Made by a program: the position numbers and the translations under genes. Source: Panacagrimonas sp052387695 (GTDB lineage: Bacteria; Pseudomonadota; Gammaproteobacteria; Nevskiales; Nevskiaceae). From it: a stretch of DNA of 64,000 nt. This document shows positions 1-10,500 of the stretch, piece after piece (positions within the stretch are counted from its first letter, which is position 1; each line of letters begins with the position of its first letter). The notes beneath the pieces are model-generated. The model saw nothing but the letters and a program-made list of their open reading frames with translations. It did not search any database and was not told the origin of the DNA. The stretch spans positions 1-64,000 of the forward strand of contig JBQTIX010000047.1 of the NCBI GenBank assembly GCA_052387695.1, written 5' to 3'.

Positions 1-202
1 GCTCGGCACAGGTCTGTCGCGGGGCTAGCCCGCTCCGACAGGGCGACGGGGGGCGGTGGTGCGGGGCATGCCCCCGCCCGTGTTGCCGCACCTGTGCCGA
101 CCTGCCGTTAATGGAATCACTCGGGGGGCGGGCTGGCCCCGCTCCACCGCTCCCCGTCTGCCTGTGTGCGGGGGAAATGCCCGCGACAGACCTGTGCCGA
201 GC
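1..202. repeat. Large inverted repeat upstream of bioF
   Basis: Positions 1-23 and 180-202 are exact reverse complements (23 of 23 bases). The left arm begins GCTCGGCACAGG. The interior holds further GC-rich partial palindromes around 25-75 and 118-145. No credible gene lies here; the short reading frames are GC-driven. The left end may continue outside the window. It sits about 80 bp before the bioF start and resembles the dispersed palindromic elements seen later in the window, although its sequence is different. Confidence 0.7.
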
Positions 203-283
203 ACTCTTGTCGAGACGGACCGGAAAGTCTGGCCGCAAGGGCGAAGCCGCGGCCGCGCGCGTTTCTGCCGCCCAGGCGCCTAG

Positions 284-1516
284 GTGGCGATGGACACGGG
301 GCCTGCGCCGGCTGCCGCGTCGGTGCTCGACCTGCGGCTGTCCGGATCGCTGACCCGATTGCGCGACGCCAGCCTGTACCGCAGCCGTCGCGTGATCGAA
401 GGCCGCCACGGCGTGCAGGTGCGCGTGGACGGTCGCGACTGCTTGAGTTTTTGCAGCAACGATTATCTCGGTCTCGCATCCGATCCGCGCCTTGCGCGTG
501 CCGCGACGCGCGCGCTCGACCAGGTGGGAACCGGCAGCGGCGCGTCCGCGCTGATCAGCGGCTACAACCGCGAGCACCGGCGGTTGGAGGAAGCACTCGC
601 CATCCACACCGGCTATCCGCGCGTGCTGCTGTTCTCTTCGGGCTGGGCCGCGAACCTGGGCGTGCTGCGGGCACTGCTGGGACGCGAGGATGTGCTGATC
701 GCAGATGAGTTGAATCATGCATCGCTGATCGATGGCGGGCGGCTGAGCGGGGCGACCTATCGTCGCGTGCCTCATGCCGATCTGCCGGGATTCAGCGCGG
801 CGTTGACCGACTCCCGATGTCCGATGCCCGATTCCCGTCTGCGCCTCGTCGTCACCGACAGCGTCTTCAGCATGGACGGCGATCTCGCGCCGCTGCCCGG
901 ACTTTCCGCGCTGTGCCGCGAGCACCACGCCGCCCTGATGATCGACGACGCCCACGGTCTCGGCGTGCTCGGCGCGACGGGCCGCGGCGCGGCCGAACAC
1001 TTCGGCGTCAGGCCCGACATCTACGTCGCCACGCTCGGCAAATCCCTGGGCAGCAGCGGCGCCTTCGTCGCCGGCAGCGACCCGCTGATCGAGTACCTGA
1101 TCCAGCGTGCGCGCAGTTTCGTGTTTTCCACCGCGCCGCCACCGGCGATTGCGGCGGCGGCGCGCGAGGCGCTGCGGATCATCGACGCCGAACCCGAACG
1201 CCGCGCTCGCCTGCATCACAACATCCGTCGCTTCATCGTCGGTGCGAGCTCGATAGGCCTCGCAATCGGTGCCGGTATAGCGCAAACCGACGACGCGCTC
1301 ACGCCGATCCAGCCGCTGATCATCGGTGACGAGGCCCGCACGATGGCGATTTCGCGCGCGCTGTTCGAGCGCGGCTGGTGGGTGGCCGGCATCCGCCCGC
1401 CGACGGTGCCGCGCGGCACGGCGCGTCTGCGCATCACGCTGTCGGCCGCGCACACGGATGCGCAGATCGATGGCCTGATCGAAGCGCTGCACGCCTGCAT
1501 GACCGCGTCATCGTGA
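284..1516 (+). CDS. bioF: 8-amino-7-oxononanoate synthase (BioF)
   Basis: PLP enzyme of biotin synthesis that condenses pimeloyl-ACP (or -CoA) with L-alanine to give 8-amino-7-oxononanoate in the cytoplasm. The 410-residue length fits the alpha-oxoamine synthase family. Visible motifs are the PLP-contacting DDAHGLGVLG and the Schiff-base lysine in ATLGKSLGSSG (K253). The frame opens with GTG at 284, with an in-frame ATG two codons later at 290; I cannot choose firmly between them. The stop overlaps the bioD start (TGATG at 1514-1518), so the two genes are translationally coupled. The other biotin genes are not in the window. Confidence 0.95.
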   Translation: MAMDTGPAPAAASVLDLRLSGSLTRLRDASLYRSRRVIEGRHGVQVRVDGRDCLSFCSNDYLGLASDPRLARAATRALDQVGTGSGASALISGYNREHRRLEEALAIHTGYPRVLLFSSGWAANLGVLRALLGREDVLIADELNHASLIDGGRLSGATYRRVPHADLPGFSAALTDSRCPMPDSRLRLVVTDSVFSMDGDLAPLPGLSALCREHHAALMIDDAHGLGVLGATGRGAAEHFGVRPDIYVATLGKSLGSSGAFVAGSDPLIEYLIQRARSFVFSTAPPPAIAAAAREALRIIDAEPERRARLHHNIRRFIVGASSIGLAIGAGIAQTDDALTPIQPLIIGDEARTMAISRALFERGWWVAGIRPPTVPRGTARLRITLSAAHTDAQIDGLIEALHACMTASS

Positions 1517-2232
1517 TGCAACGCGCGCCGGCGCCGATCCCCGCGCAGATCCGGGCACAAACCCTCTTCATCACCGGCACCGACACCGGCGTCGGCAAGA
1601 CCCACATCGCCTGCGGCCTGCTGCGTGCGGCGCGGGTCGAAGGCATCGACGCCTGCGGGTTCAAGCCGGTGGCCTCGGGTTGCCGTCTCAACCGGGACGG
1701 TCACTTGCGCAACGCCGACGCGCTCGCGCTTCAGGCCGCGGCTCGAACCGAGGAGCCCTACGCGCGGATCAATCCGTACGCGTTCAAGCCTGCCATCGCA
1801 CCGCACCTCGCGGCCAGGGCCGCGGGCGCGCGCATCGACCTTTGGCGGCTCGACCGCGTGCATCGGGCCTTGGCCGGCCGGCACGACCTGCTGATCGTCG
1901 AGGGCGCGGGCGGCTGGCAGGTGCCGCTGACGGCGAGCCTGACGATGGCCGATTGGGTCGCGCGCCACCAGTGGCCGGTGGTGCTGGTCGTCGGCATGCG
2001 CCTGGGCTGCATCAATCATGCGCTACTGTCGGCTGAATCGATCGCCCAACGCTGCCCCCTCATCGGTTGGATCGCGAACGTCCTGCCGCCCCGGCAGCCG
2101 GCGCTGCGCGAGAACATCGAGGCGCTTCGGCGGCGGATTCCGGCGCCGCTGCTGGGCGAGGTGGGCGCGCGGGACCGGGTGCTGAGCGGGGCGCTTCAGC
2201 GGACGCTCAATCTCGTTGCCGCCCCTGGGTAA
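1516..2232 (+). CDS. bioD: Dethiobiotin synthetase (BioD)
   Basis: ATP-dependent carboxylase that closes the ureido ring of dethiobiotin from 7,8-diaminopelargonate and CO2. The 238 residues include the family P-loop GTDTGVGKT (K28), the FKPVASGC segment and the VEGAGG motif. The start is the ATG at 1516 overlapping the bioF stop. The reading frame extends further upstream, but that part only shadows bioF. A palindromic repeat begins 37 bp after the stop and probably marks the end of the transcription unit. Confidence 0.94.
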   Translation: MQRAPAPIPAQIRAQTLFITGTDTGVGKTHIACGLLRAARVEGIDACGFKPVASGCRLNRDGHLRNADALALQAAARTEEPYARINPYAFKPAIAPHLAARAAGARIDLWRLDRVHRALAGRHDLLIVEGAGGWQVPLTASLTMADWVARHQWPVVLVVGMRLGCINHALLSAESIAQRCPLIGWIANVLPPRQPALRENIEALRRRIPAPLLGEVGARDRVLSGALQRTLNLVAAPG

Positions 2233-2268
2233 GGTCTGCATCGGTTCGATCTGTCTCGCAGGTCGGTT

Positions 2269-2301
2269 GTAGGTCGGATCAAGCCGAAGGCGGATCCGAC
2301 A
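2269..2301 (+). repeat. GTAGGTCGG-type palindromic repeat, copy 1
   Basis: A 33-bp stem-loop: head GTAGGTCGGATCAAG and tail GGATCCGACA pair around a CCGAAG centre. It lies between the convergent ends of bioD and the GH3 gene. Five more copies occur at 13213-13256, 13277-13320, 20404-20436, 29444-29476 and 29529-29572, in both orientations. Confidence 0.85.
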
Positions 2302-2337
2302 CGCGCACTTGAGCCGACCCACACCCGACCGATGAAT

Positions 2338-4488
2338 TCAGACCGACAAACGCAGGCTCCTGACCAGTAGCCTCGACCGGTCTGCGCAGGGGCCCACCAG
2401 AATCTCGACCCTACCGGGCTCGAACACGGGCGCGAGGTCGGCTCCCAGGAAACGCAGGTCAGACGCCGGCAGCGACATTCTGACGGTCCCTGTTTCACCC
2501 GGTCGCAGGGTGATCTTGCCGAAACCCTTCAGCTCCAGCAGCGGCCGCGCGACGCTGGCAAGCACGTCGCGGGTGAACAGGAAGACGGTCTCGGTCGCCG
2601 TTCGCTCGCCCTCATTGGTGACGTCGACGTTCACCCCGATCTCGTCGGTTTCCGTCACGCTGTCCGGCGTGACCCGAAGGTTTGCGAGCGTGAAGCGGCC
2701 GTAGCTCAGGCCGTGGCCGAAGGGATACAGCGGCTCGTTCGGCACATCGAGATACTTGCTGGTGAAGAAGTCCGCGGGGTTCATCGGGCGGCCACTGGGG
2801 CGTTGACCGAAGAAGATCGGCACTTGCCCCAGGGCGCGGGGCCAGGTGATGGGCGTGCGTCCGCCGGGCGAGACACGACCCGTCAGGACATCGGCGATGG
2901 CGTTGCCGGCCTCGCAGCCGAGGAACCAGGCAGCGAGCAGGGCGTCCGCTTTTTCGGCCAGCCAGGGCACGATCAGGGGCCTGCCTGAAAACAGGATCAC
3001 GACGACGGGAATGCCGAGTGCGTTCGCCCGCTCGAACACCGCTTCCGCGAGCGCTGCCTGCGGGCCGGGAAGTTCGGGATACGCGCGGCTGGCGGCCTCT
3101 CCGCTCATGCTGGCGCCTTCACCCAGGCACAACAGGACGGCGTCTGCGCCCGTGCAAAGATCGACGGCCGCCGAAATGCCCGACCGATCCTCGTCGCCGA
3201 TCGAAACTCCGGGCGCGGACCGGACCTCGGTCCCCTTGGAAAAACCTTCACGCAGACCCGCGAGCACGCTGACGTGGTTCTCCGCCACACCCGCAGCCCA
3301 CCAGGGGCCGCGCATTTCGATCGCAGCGTCGGCTAGTGGACCGAGAACGGCCAGGCGCCGGATGGAATCGGCAATCGGCAGCGTGTCCCTGTCGTTCTTC
3401 AGCATCACGATGGCGCGCGCGCCGATCTCGCGCGCTAGAGCGCGGCGTTGGGCGATGGCCTCGGCGGTCTCCTGCTTCGAGCCTCGCCGATACGGATCGT
3501 CGAACAGGCCGAGCTGCTCCTTGAGCCTGAGCACCCGGCGCACCGAAGTGTCGATCTGCTGCATCGTCACCAGGCCACGTTCCAGCGCGACGGGCAGGCC
3601 CTTGCGGTAGGCGTCGGCCATCATGTCGATGTCCACGCCGGCGTTGAGCGCAAGCGCCGCCGCTTCGGCCAGGTCCGCGGCGACGCCGTGTTTGATCAGT
3701 TCGCCGATCGCGTTGTAATCGCTGATCAGCACGCCCTCGAAGCCCAGCTCGCCGCGCAGGTAGTCGCGCAGCAGGGGCACATGGGCGGTCATCGGAATGC
3801 CCGCCAGGTCGGTGAAGGACGGCATGATCGAGGCCACGCCAGCGGCGACTGCGGCCTCGAAGGCCGGCAGATGGACTTCACGCAGGGTCCGCTCCGAGAT
3901 GTCCACCGAGGCGTACTCGCGTCCCGCGGTCACCGGGCCGTAGGCGCAGAAATGCTTGGCGCAGGCGGCGAGCGAATCCCCGGACGACAGCGTGGCGCCC
4001 TGGAAGCCGCGAACCTTCGCCTTGGCCATCTGCGCTGCCAGCCAGGGGTCTTCGCCGGGACCTTCCGCGGTGCGTCCCCAACGCAGGTCGCGGGACACGT
4101 CCAGCATCGGCGCAAAAGTGAGCGCCAGTCCGTCGGCTGCGGCCTCGATGGCGGACTCGCGTGCCGTCCGCTCCCAGGCCTGCGGATCGAACAGGGCCAT
4201 TTCCGCCAGCGGAATCGGAAACAGGCTGCGATGTCCGTGAACGATGTCGAGCCCGATCAGCAAGGGAATTCCGAGACGGGATTTCTCCACCGCGAGACGC
4301 TGCATCTCGTGCGTGGGGCCGGGCCCGACCATGTTGAGCAGATTGCCGAGCGTGCCGTCGGCGATGGAGGACGTCGAGTCACCGACGATGATCGGGCCCG
4401 TCACCGCATAGCCGGAGGCGACCATCGTGAGTTGGCCCAGTTTCTCGGCCAGCGTCATGTCGGCGACCAGTGTCTCGATGCGACTCAT
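2338..4488 (-). CDS. GH3 beta-glucosidase (BglX-like), probably intracellular
   Basis: A glycoside hydrolase family 3 enzyme of 716 residues that removes terminal beta-linked glucose. The N-terminal (beta/alpha)8 domain carries the nucleophile in LISDYNAIGE (D257). The second domain has the GEGASMSGEAASR segment typical of the acid/base region (E464). A C-terminal fibronectin-III-like domain follows (about residues 590-700). No signal peptide is visible at MSRIETLVADMTLAEK, unlike periplasmic BglX, which suggests cytosolic action. It is divergent from the cyclic beta-1,2-glucan synthase 91 bp away, so a role in trimming beta-1,2-gluco-oligosaccharides is a reasonable inference. The linkage specificity cannot be read from sequence. 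Confidence 0.9.
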   Translation of the reverse strand: MSRIETLVADMTLAEKLGQLTMVASGYAVTGPIIVGDSTSSIADGTLGNLLNMVGPGPTHEMQRLAVEKSRLGIPLLIGLDIVHGHRSLFPIPLAEMALFDPQAWERTARESAIEAAADGLALTFAPMLDVSRDLRWGRTAEGPGEDPWLAAQMAKAKVRGFQGATLSSGDSLAACAKHFCAYGPVTAGREYASVDISERTLREVHLPAFEAAVAAGVASIMPSFTDLAGIPMTAHVPLLRDYLRGELGFEGVLISDYNAIGELIKHGVAADLAEAAALALNAGVDIDMMADAYRKGLPVALERGLVTMQQIDTSVRRVLRLKEQLGLFDDPYRRGSKQETAEAIAQRRALAREIGARAIVMLKNDRDTLPIADSIRRLAVLGPLADAAIEMRGPWWAAGVAENHVSVLAGLREGFSKGTEVRSAPGVSIGDEDRSGISAAVDLCTGADAVLLCLGEGASMSGEAASRAYPELPGPQAALAEAVFERANALGIPVVVILFSGRPLIVPWLAEKADALLAAWFLGCEAGNAIADVLTGRVSPGGRTPITWPRALGQVPIFFGQRPSGRPMNPADFFTSKYLDVPNEPLYPFGHGLSYGRFTLANLRVTPDSVTETDEIGVNVDVTNEGERTATETVFLFTRDVLASVARPLLELKGFGKITLRPGETGTVRMSLPASDLRFLGADLAPVFEPGRVEILVGPCADRSRLLVRSLRLSV

Positions 4489-4579
4489 CGAACCAGGTCC
4501 ATAACAAGTCCGTCAGAACAAACCCCATGATAGATCGGGTGCTGGAAGTCGCGCGGGTGGCGGCAACGTAGACTGGTCC

Positions 4580-7500
4580 ATGTTGACCGCCCTTGGTAAC
4601 GCATTCGCCCGATCGATTTCCCGCCTCCGCCGTGGCATGCAGCGCCTCGGTTCGGCCCGCCTGCTGGCCGAGGCGGAAACCGAAACACCGATGCGTGCCG
4701 AGCTGTTCAGCGCCGACCAGATGCAGCAGCACGGCAGTACGCTCGCCGGCATTCACCAGGTGCTTGCCAATGCCGGACCCGACCGGATGCTGCAGCGGCT
4801 GGACGAAAACGAAAGCCTGCTCCTGTTGATGCGCGAGCGGCTGGCAGCGGTCGTCGCGGAGGACCGTCGCATCACGCCCGCCGGGGTATGGCTGCTCGAC
4901 AACGCAGACCTGATCGAGGAGCAGATCCGCCTCGCGCGCAAGCATCTGCCCAAAGGCTACAGCCGCGAATTGCCGCGGCTGGCTCTGGGTGCTTCGATCG
5001 GGCTGCCGCGCGTGTACGACCTGGCCATGGAAACCATCGCGCACAGCGATGGCCGCATCGACCTCGAAAGCCTGGTGCGTTTCATCGATGCCTATCAGGC
5101 CAAGAGTGAACTCAAGCTCGGCGAGCTGTGGGCCATTCCGATCATGCTGCGCCTGGCCCTGATCGAGAATCTGCGCCGCGCCGGGGCGCGCACCGTCGCC
5201 GACCAGCTCGACCGCGATCGCGCCAACACCTGGGCCGCGCAGATGCTGGACATCGTCACGCGCGATCCCAAGAGCCTGATCCTGGTGATTGCCGACATGG
5301 CGCGATCCGACCCGCCGATGAGCAGCGCCTTCGTGGCCGAGCTGACGCGCCAGCTCGGCGGGCAGAGCGCCGCGCTGGCCCTGGCCCTGACCTGGATCGA
5401 GCAGCGGCTGGCGGAAACGGGCGTGACGATCGAGCGCCTGATCCAGGCCGAGAACCACCAGCAGGCGGCCGATCAGGTCTCGATCAGCAATAGCATCGGC
5501 AGCCTGCGTCTGCTCGCCGTCACCGATTGGCGTGACCTGGTCGAACGCACCAGCCGGGTCGAGCGGATTCTGCTGCGCGATCCCGCCGGTGCTTATGGGC
5601 GCATGGATTTCGCAACGCGCGATCGGTACCGGCACCAGGTCGAGCGCATCGCCCGGCGCTGCGGCCGGTCGGAATCCGAGGTGGCGCTGGGCGCCATCGG
5701 GCGGGCGGGTGATGCCGGCAGCGCGGAAACCGGCAAACGCACCGCGCATGTCGGCTTTCATCTGATCGGCCCCGGCCTGCCGTCGCTGCTGCTTGCACTC
5801 GGCGTGCGGTCCACGCTGGCCGAAAGTCTGGGTCGTGGCGTGCGGACGGCGCCGCTGCTGGTGTATGTCGGCGCCATCGTGATGCTGGCGCTGGCCGGCG
5901 CCCTGGTTCTCGCCGAACAGGCGCAAGCCAGGGGTGTGAGCGGCTACGCCTTGCTGCCGCTGAGCGTGTTGCTGCTGATCTGCACCAGCCATCTCGCGGT
6001 GGCGCTCGTCAACTGGTTCGCAACCCTGCTGGCCGCGCCGCACGAGTTGCCGCGCCTGGACTTCGCCCACGGCATTCCGGTGGAGTCGCGCACCCTGGTG
6101 GTGGTCCCGACGATGCTGGGCAGCGCGTCCGGCATCGCGGCGATGGTCGAGGCGCTGGAAGTGCGCTTCCTCGCCAACCAGGACGCGTATCTGCACTTTG
6201 CGCTGTTGACCGATTTCCTGGATGCCTCGGAGGAAATGCTTCCCGGCGACGAAGCGCTGAGCTCGGCCGCCGCGAACGGCATCGCCGCGCTCAACCAGAA
6301 ATATGCGCGATCGACCTCGGCCAGTCATGGCGACCGCTTCTTCCTGCTGCATCGTCCACGGCGCTGGAATGCGCAGGAACGATTGTGGATGGGTTTTGAG
6401 CGCAAGCGCGGCAAGCTCGAGGAACTCAATGCGCTGCTGCGCGGGGGCGCGACCGATCGCTTTTCGCGGGTCGTCGGCGCGGTGAAGGTGCTGCAAAGCG
6501 TGCGCTACGTCATCACCCTGGACAGCGATACCGCCTTGCCGCGCGACTCGGCGCGCCAGCTCGTCGGCGCCATGGCGCATCCGCTGAACCAACCGCTCTA
6601 TGACCCCGTGCAAGGACGCGTCACGAGCGGCTACGGCATCCTGCAGCCGCGGGTGGAAGCCAGCCTGAGCGGCGGCCATCGCTCGCGTTACGCGCGCATG
6701 AGCGGCGGGGAGCCGGGTATCGATCCCTACACGCAAAGCGTCTCGGACGTGTATCAGGATCTGTTCGGCGAGGGCTCGTTTGTCGGTAAGGGGATTTACG
6801 ACGTCGATGCCTTCGAGCAGGCGCTGGGCAGACGTTTTCCGGAAAACCGGATTCTGAGTCACGATCTTCTGGAAGGCTGTCACGCGCGCGCCGGCCTGCT
6901 CAGCGACGTGCAGTTGTACGAGGATTATCCGGCCCGCTACAGCAGCGATGCGGCCCGGCGTCATCGATGGATCCGCGGCGACTGGCAGCTGCTGCCCTGG
7001 CTGTGGCGGCGGGTGCCCGGCCGCGAGGGCGCGCAGAGGAATCCGCTATCGCATCTGTCGCGCTGGAAAATCCTGGACAACCTGCGGCGCAGCCTCGTAC
7101 CCATGTCGCTGACCCTGCTCCTGCTGCTGGGCTGGAGCGTGTTGGCCGCGCCCCTGCTCTGGACCCTGGCGGTGCTGGCCATCCTCACCGTTCCGGCACT
7201 CCTCGCCAGCCTGCTGGGGCTGCTGCGGCCGCCGGACGACACCGAGCTGGGTCAACAGCTCGCCGCATTCCCGCGCGCGACGGGACGCCGCCTGGCAGGC
7301 GTGGGGCTCACGCTTGCCTGTCTGCCGTTCGAAGCCCAGCAGAGCCTGGACGCGATCCTGCGCACGGTCTGGCGCATGGCCGTCTCGCGCACCAGGCTGC
7401 TGGAATGGCGTCCCTCCCATGCCTCCGACGGGCAGGCCGCGAGCACCCTGCCGGCGATGCTGCGCCTGATGTGGAGCGCGCCGTTGATCGCGGGGGCCAT

Positions 7501-10500
7501 GACCGTTGACCTGTTCGTGCGGCGGCCGGACGTGCTGGTGTGGGCCAGCCCGATCCTGCTGTTGTGGCTGGGTTCCCCTGTACTCGTGACCTGGCTCGGC
7601 CGCCCGTCGCAGCGGCGCCAGGTCTCGCTGAGCAGGGCGCAGGAATTGTTCCTGCGCCGGCTTGCACGCAGGACCTGGTCGTTCTTCGAAACCCATGTCG
7701 GCGCCGACGACCACCATCTGCCACCCGACAACGTGCAGGAAATCCCGGCGACGCGGATCGCGCACCGCACCTCGCCCACCAATATCGGCCTGTCGCTGCT
7801 AGCCAATCTGAGCGCCCATGATTTCGGCTACATCGGCACGGGCGTTTTGATCGAACGCACCGCGGCCACGATGCAGACCCTGCAAGGACTGAAACGCCAT
7901 CGGGGTCACTTCTACAACTGGTACGACACCCAGACCCTGCAAGTCCTGTCGCCGCCCTATGTCTCCACGGTCGACAGCGGCAATCTCGCCGGGCACCTGC
8001 TGGCCCTGGGTCCCGGGCTGCTCGCGCTGATCGATGCGCCACTCACTCATCCGCGCTGGCGTGAGGGCCTGGAGGACACGCTGGCGCTGCTCGCCGATGC
8101 TCTGGCCGTGTCGCCTGCCGGCACCGGATCAGCGGAACGCATATCTGCCATCGAAGCGTTTCGCGCCCTGCTCGGATGGCGCAGTCGCGGCCATGGGCCG
8201 CTCCTGCACGAGCAGGACCGAGCAGGAGCGGCCCACGGCCGCGACAGTGCCGAGCAACTCGTGCAAGCCGCACAGGCGATCGGCGCCAGCCTTCTGTCTT
8301 GCGCCGACGAGGAAGTGAGGCACTGGACCCGCGCGCTCGAAAGCCAATGCCGGTCGCACGTCGATGAATGGCGCTGCGCCGATGGCGCCGGTTCGCTGCG
8401 CGATCTCGCGTGCAGCGATTCGCCTGTGGCCTCCATCGCGGTCGAGCGCATCGCGGTGCTCGAACGGCTTGCCCTGCAATGCCGGGAACTGGCGCGGATG
8501 GAGTACCGATTTCTCTACGACCGGTCGCGCCATCTGCTGCACATCGGCTACCACGTCGAAGAAGGACGCCTCGATCCCGGCCACTACGACCTCCTCGCCT
8601 CGGAAGCGCGCCTGTGCAACTTCGTCGCCATCGCGCAAGGACAACTGCCCGAGAAAAGCTGGTTCGCGCTTGGCCGCAGGCTGACGACCGCGGGCTTCGA
8701 TCCGATCCTGGTGTCGTGGAGCGGCTCGATGTTCGAGTACCTGATGCCGCTGCTGGTCATGCCGGCGTACGCGGACACCTTGCTCGATCAGACCTGCCGC
8801 GCGGCGGTGCAGAGCCAGATGGACTACGGCCGCAGTCGCGGCGTGCCCTGGGGCATTTCCGAATCCGGCTACAACGGCGTCGACAGTCAGTTCAACTATC
8901 AATACCGCGCTTTCGGCGTGCCCGGTCTGGGCCTCAAGCGTGGTCTGGCGCAGGACCTGGTGGTGGCGCCTTACGCGAGCGTGATGGCCTTGATGGTGGC
9001 GCCGGCCGCCGCGTGCAGCAATCTGCAAAGAATCGAGAAGGAGGGTTTCGCGGGCCGCTTCGGAATGTTCGAAGCCATCGACTACACGCCCTCACGGCTG
9101 CCGCCCGGCCAGACGCATGCGCTGGTACGCTCGTTCATGTCGCACCATCAGGGCATGAGCTTCATGGCACTGGCGCAGTGCCTGCTGGGGCCGGCCATGC
9201 AGATGCGTTTCGCCGCCGATCCCGAGGTCCAGGCGACACTCTTGCTGCTACAGGAGAAAATCCCCAAGCCGAGCGCCGACTATGCGCGCAGGATCGAGCC
9301 GGCGGATCTTCAGGAGCAATCGGTGGAAGCCGAAAAAACGTATCGCAGTTACAGCAGCCCGAATACACCGACACCGGAAGTGCAGCTGCTTTCCAACGGC
9401 CGTTACCACGTCATGGTCAGCAATGCCGGCGGAAGCTCCAGCCGCTGGCAGGATCTGGCGGTGAGCCGCTGGCGCGAGGACACGAGCTGCGACAACGGGG
9501 GTGCGTTCTGTTACCTGCGTGATGTCGCCAGCGGGAAATTCTGGTCGGTCGCGCACCAGCCAACCCTGGCGCGCGCGGATTCCTACGAGGCGATTTTTTC
9601 GGAGTCGCGGGCAGAATTCCGCCGTCGCGACGGCGACATCGAAAGTCACACCGAGATCGTGGTCTCGCCCGAGGACGACATCGAGCTGCGCCGCGTGCGC
9701 ATCGCCAATCACGGCCGCACGCGCCGCGAAATCGAACTCACCAGCTACGCCGAGGTGGTGCTCGCGCATGCCGGGGCGGACGCTTCGCATCCGGCTTTCA
9801 GCAATCTGTTCGTGCAGACCGAGTGGCTGCACGAGCAGCGGGCCCTACTGTGCAAGCGCCGGCCGCGTTCGATCGACGAGGCCACGCCCTGCATGTTTCA
9901 CCTGATGGTGGTGCGCGGCACGCCGGCCGGCGCGCCGAGTTTCGAGACCGATCGTCTGCGTTTCATCGGCCGCGGCAACACCACGGTCGCGCCCGCCGCA
10001 TTGCGGGCGCCCGGCCCGCTCAGCGACACCGTGGGATCGGTGCTCGATCCCGTCGTCGCCATCCGCAGCCGCATCGTCCTGGAACCGGGCGGGAGCGTCG
10101 TCACCGATCTCGTCTACGGCGTCGGCAGCAGCCGCGAGCAGTGCCTGGGTCTGATCGCGAAATACGACGACCGGAATCTCACCGACCGCGTGTTCGAGCT
10201 GGCCTGGACGCACAACGAAGTGATGCTGCGGCAGATCAATGCGAGCGCCGCCGACGCACGTCTGTTCTCGCGTCTGGCAGCGCACATCATCTACAGCAAT
10301 GCGGAGTTGCGCGCACCGGAGTCGGTGCTGCTGGCCAACCGTCGCGGCCAGTCGGGACTGTGGGGCTATTCCATCTCCGGCGATCTGCCGATCGTCCTGT
10401 TGCAGATCCAGGACATTGCGAACATGGAGCTGGTGCGGCTGCTGGTGCGCGCACATCACTACTGGCGTCTCAAGGGTCTCGCGGTGGACCTGGTGATCTG

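Noticed and set aside
3448..4530. 360-codon plus-strand frame opposite the GH3 gene
   Set aside because: Antisense shadow of a clear GH3 enzyme, with His/Gly/Arg-rich composition.
4379..6964. 861-codon minus-strand frame antisense to ndvB and into the GH3 gene
   Set aside because: Low-complexity His/Gln/Arg/Gly composition typical of the antisense of GC-rich genes. It overlaps two well-supported genes.
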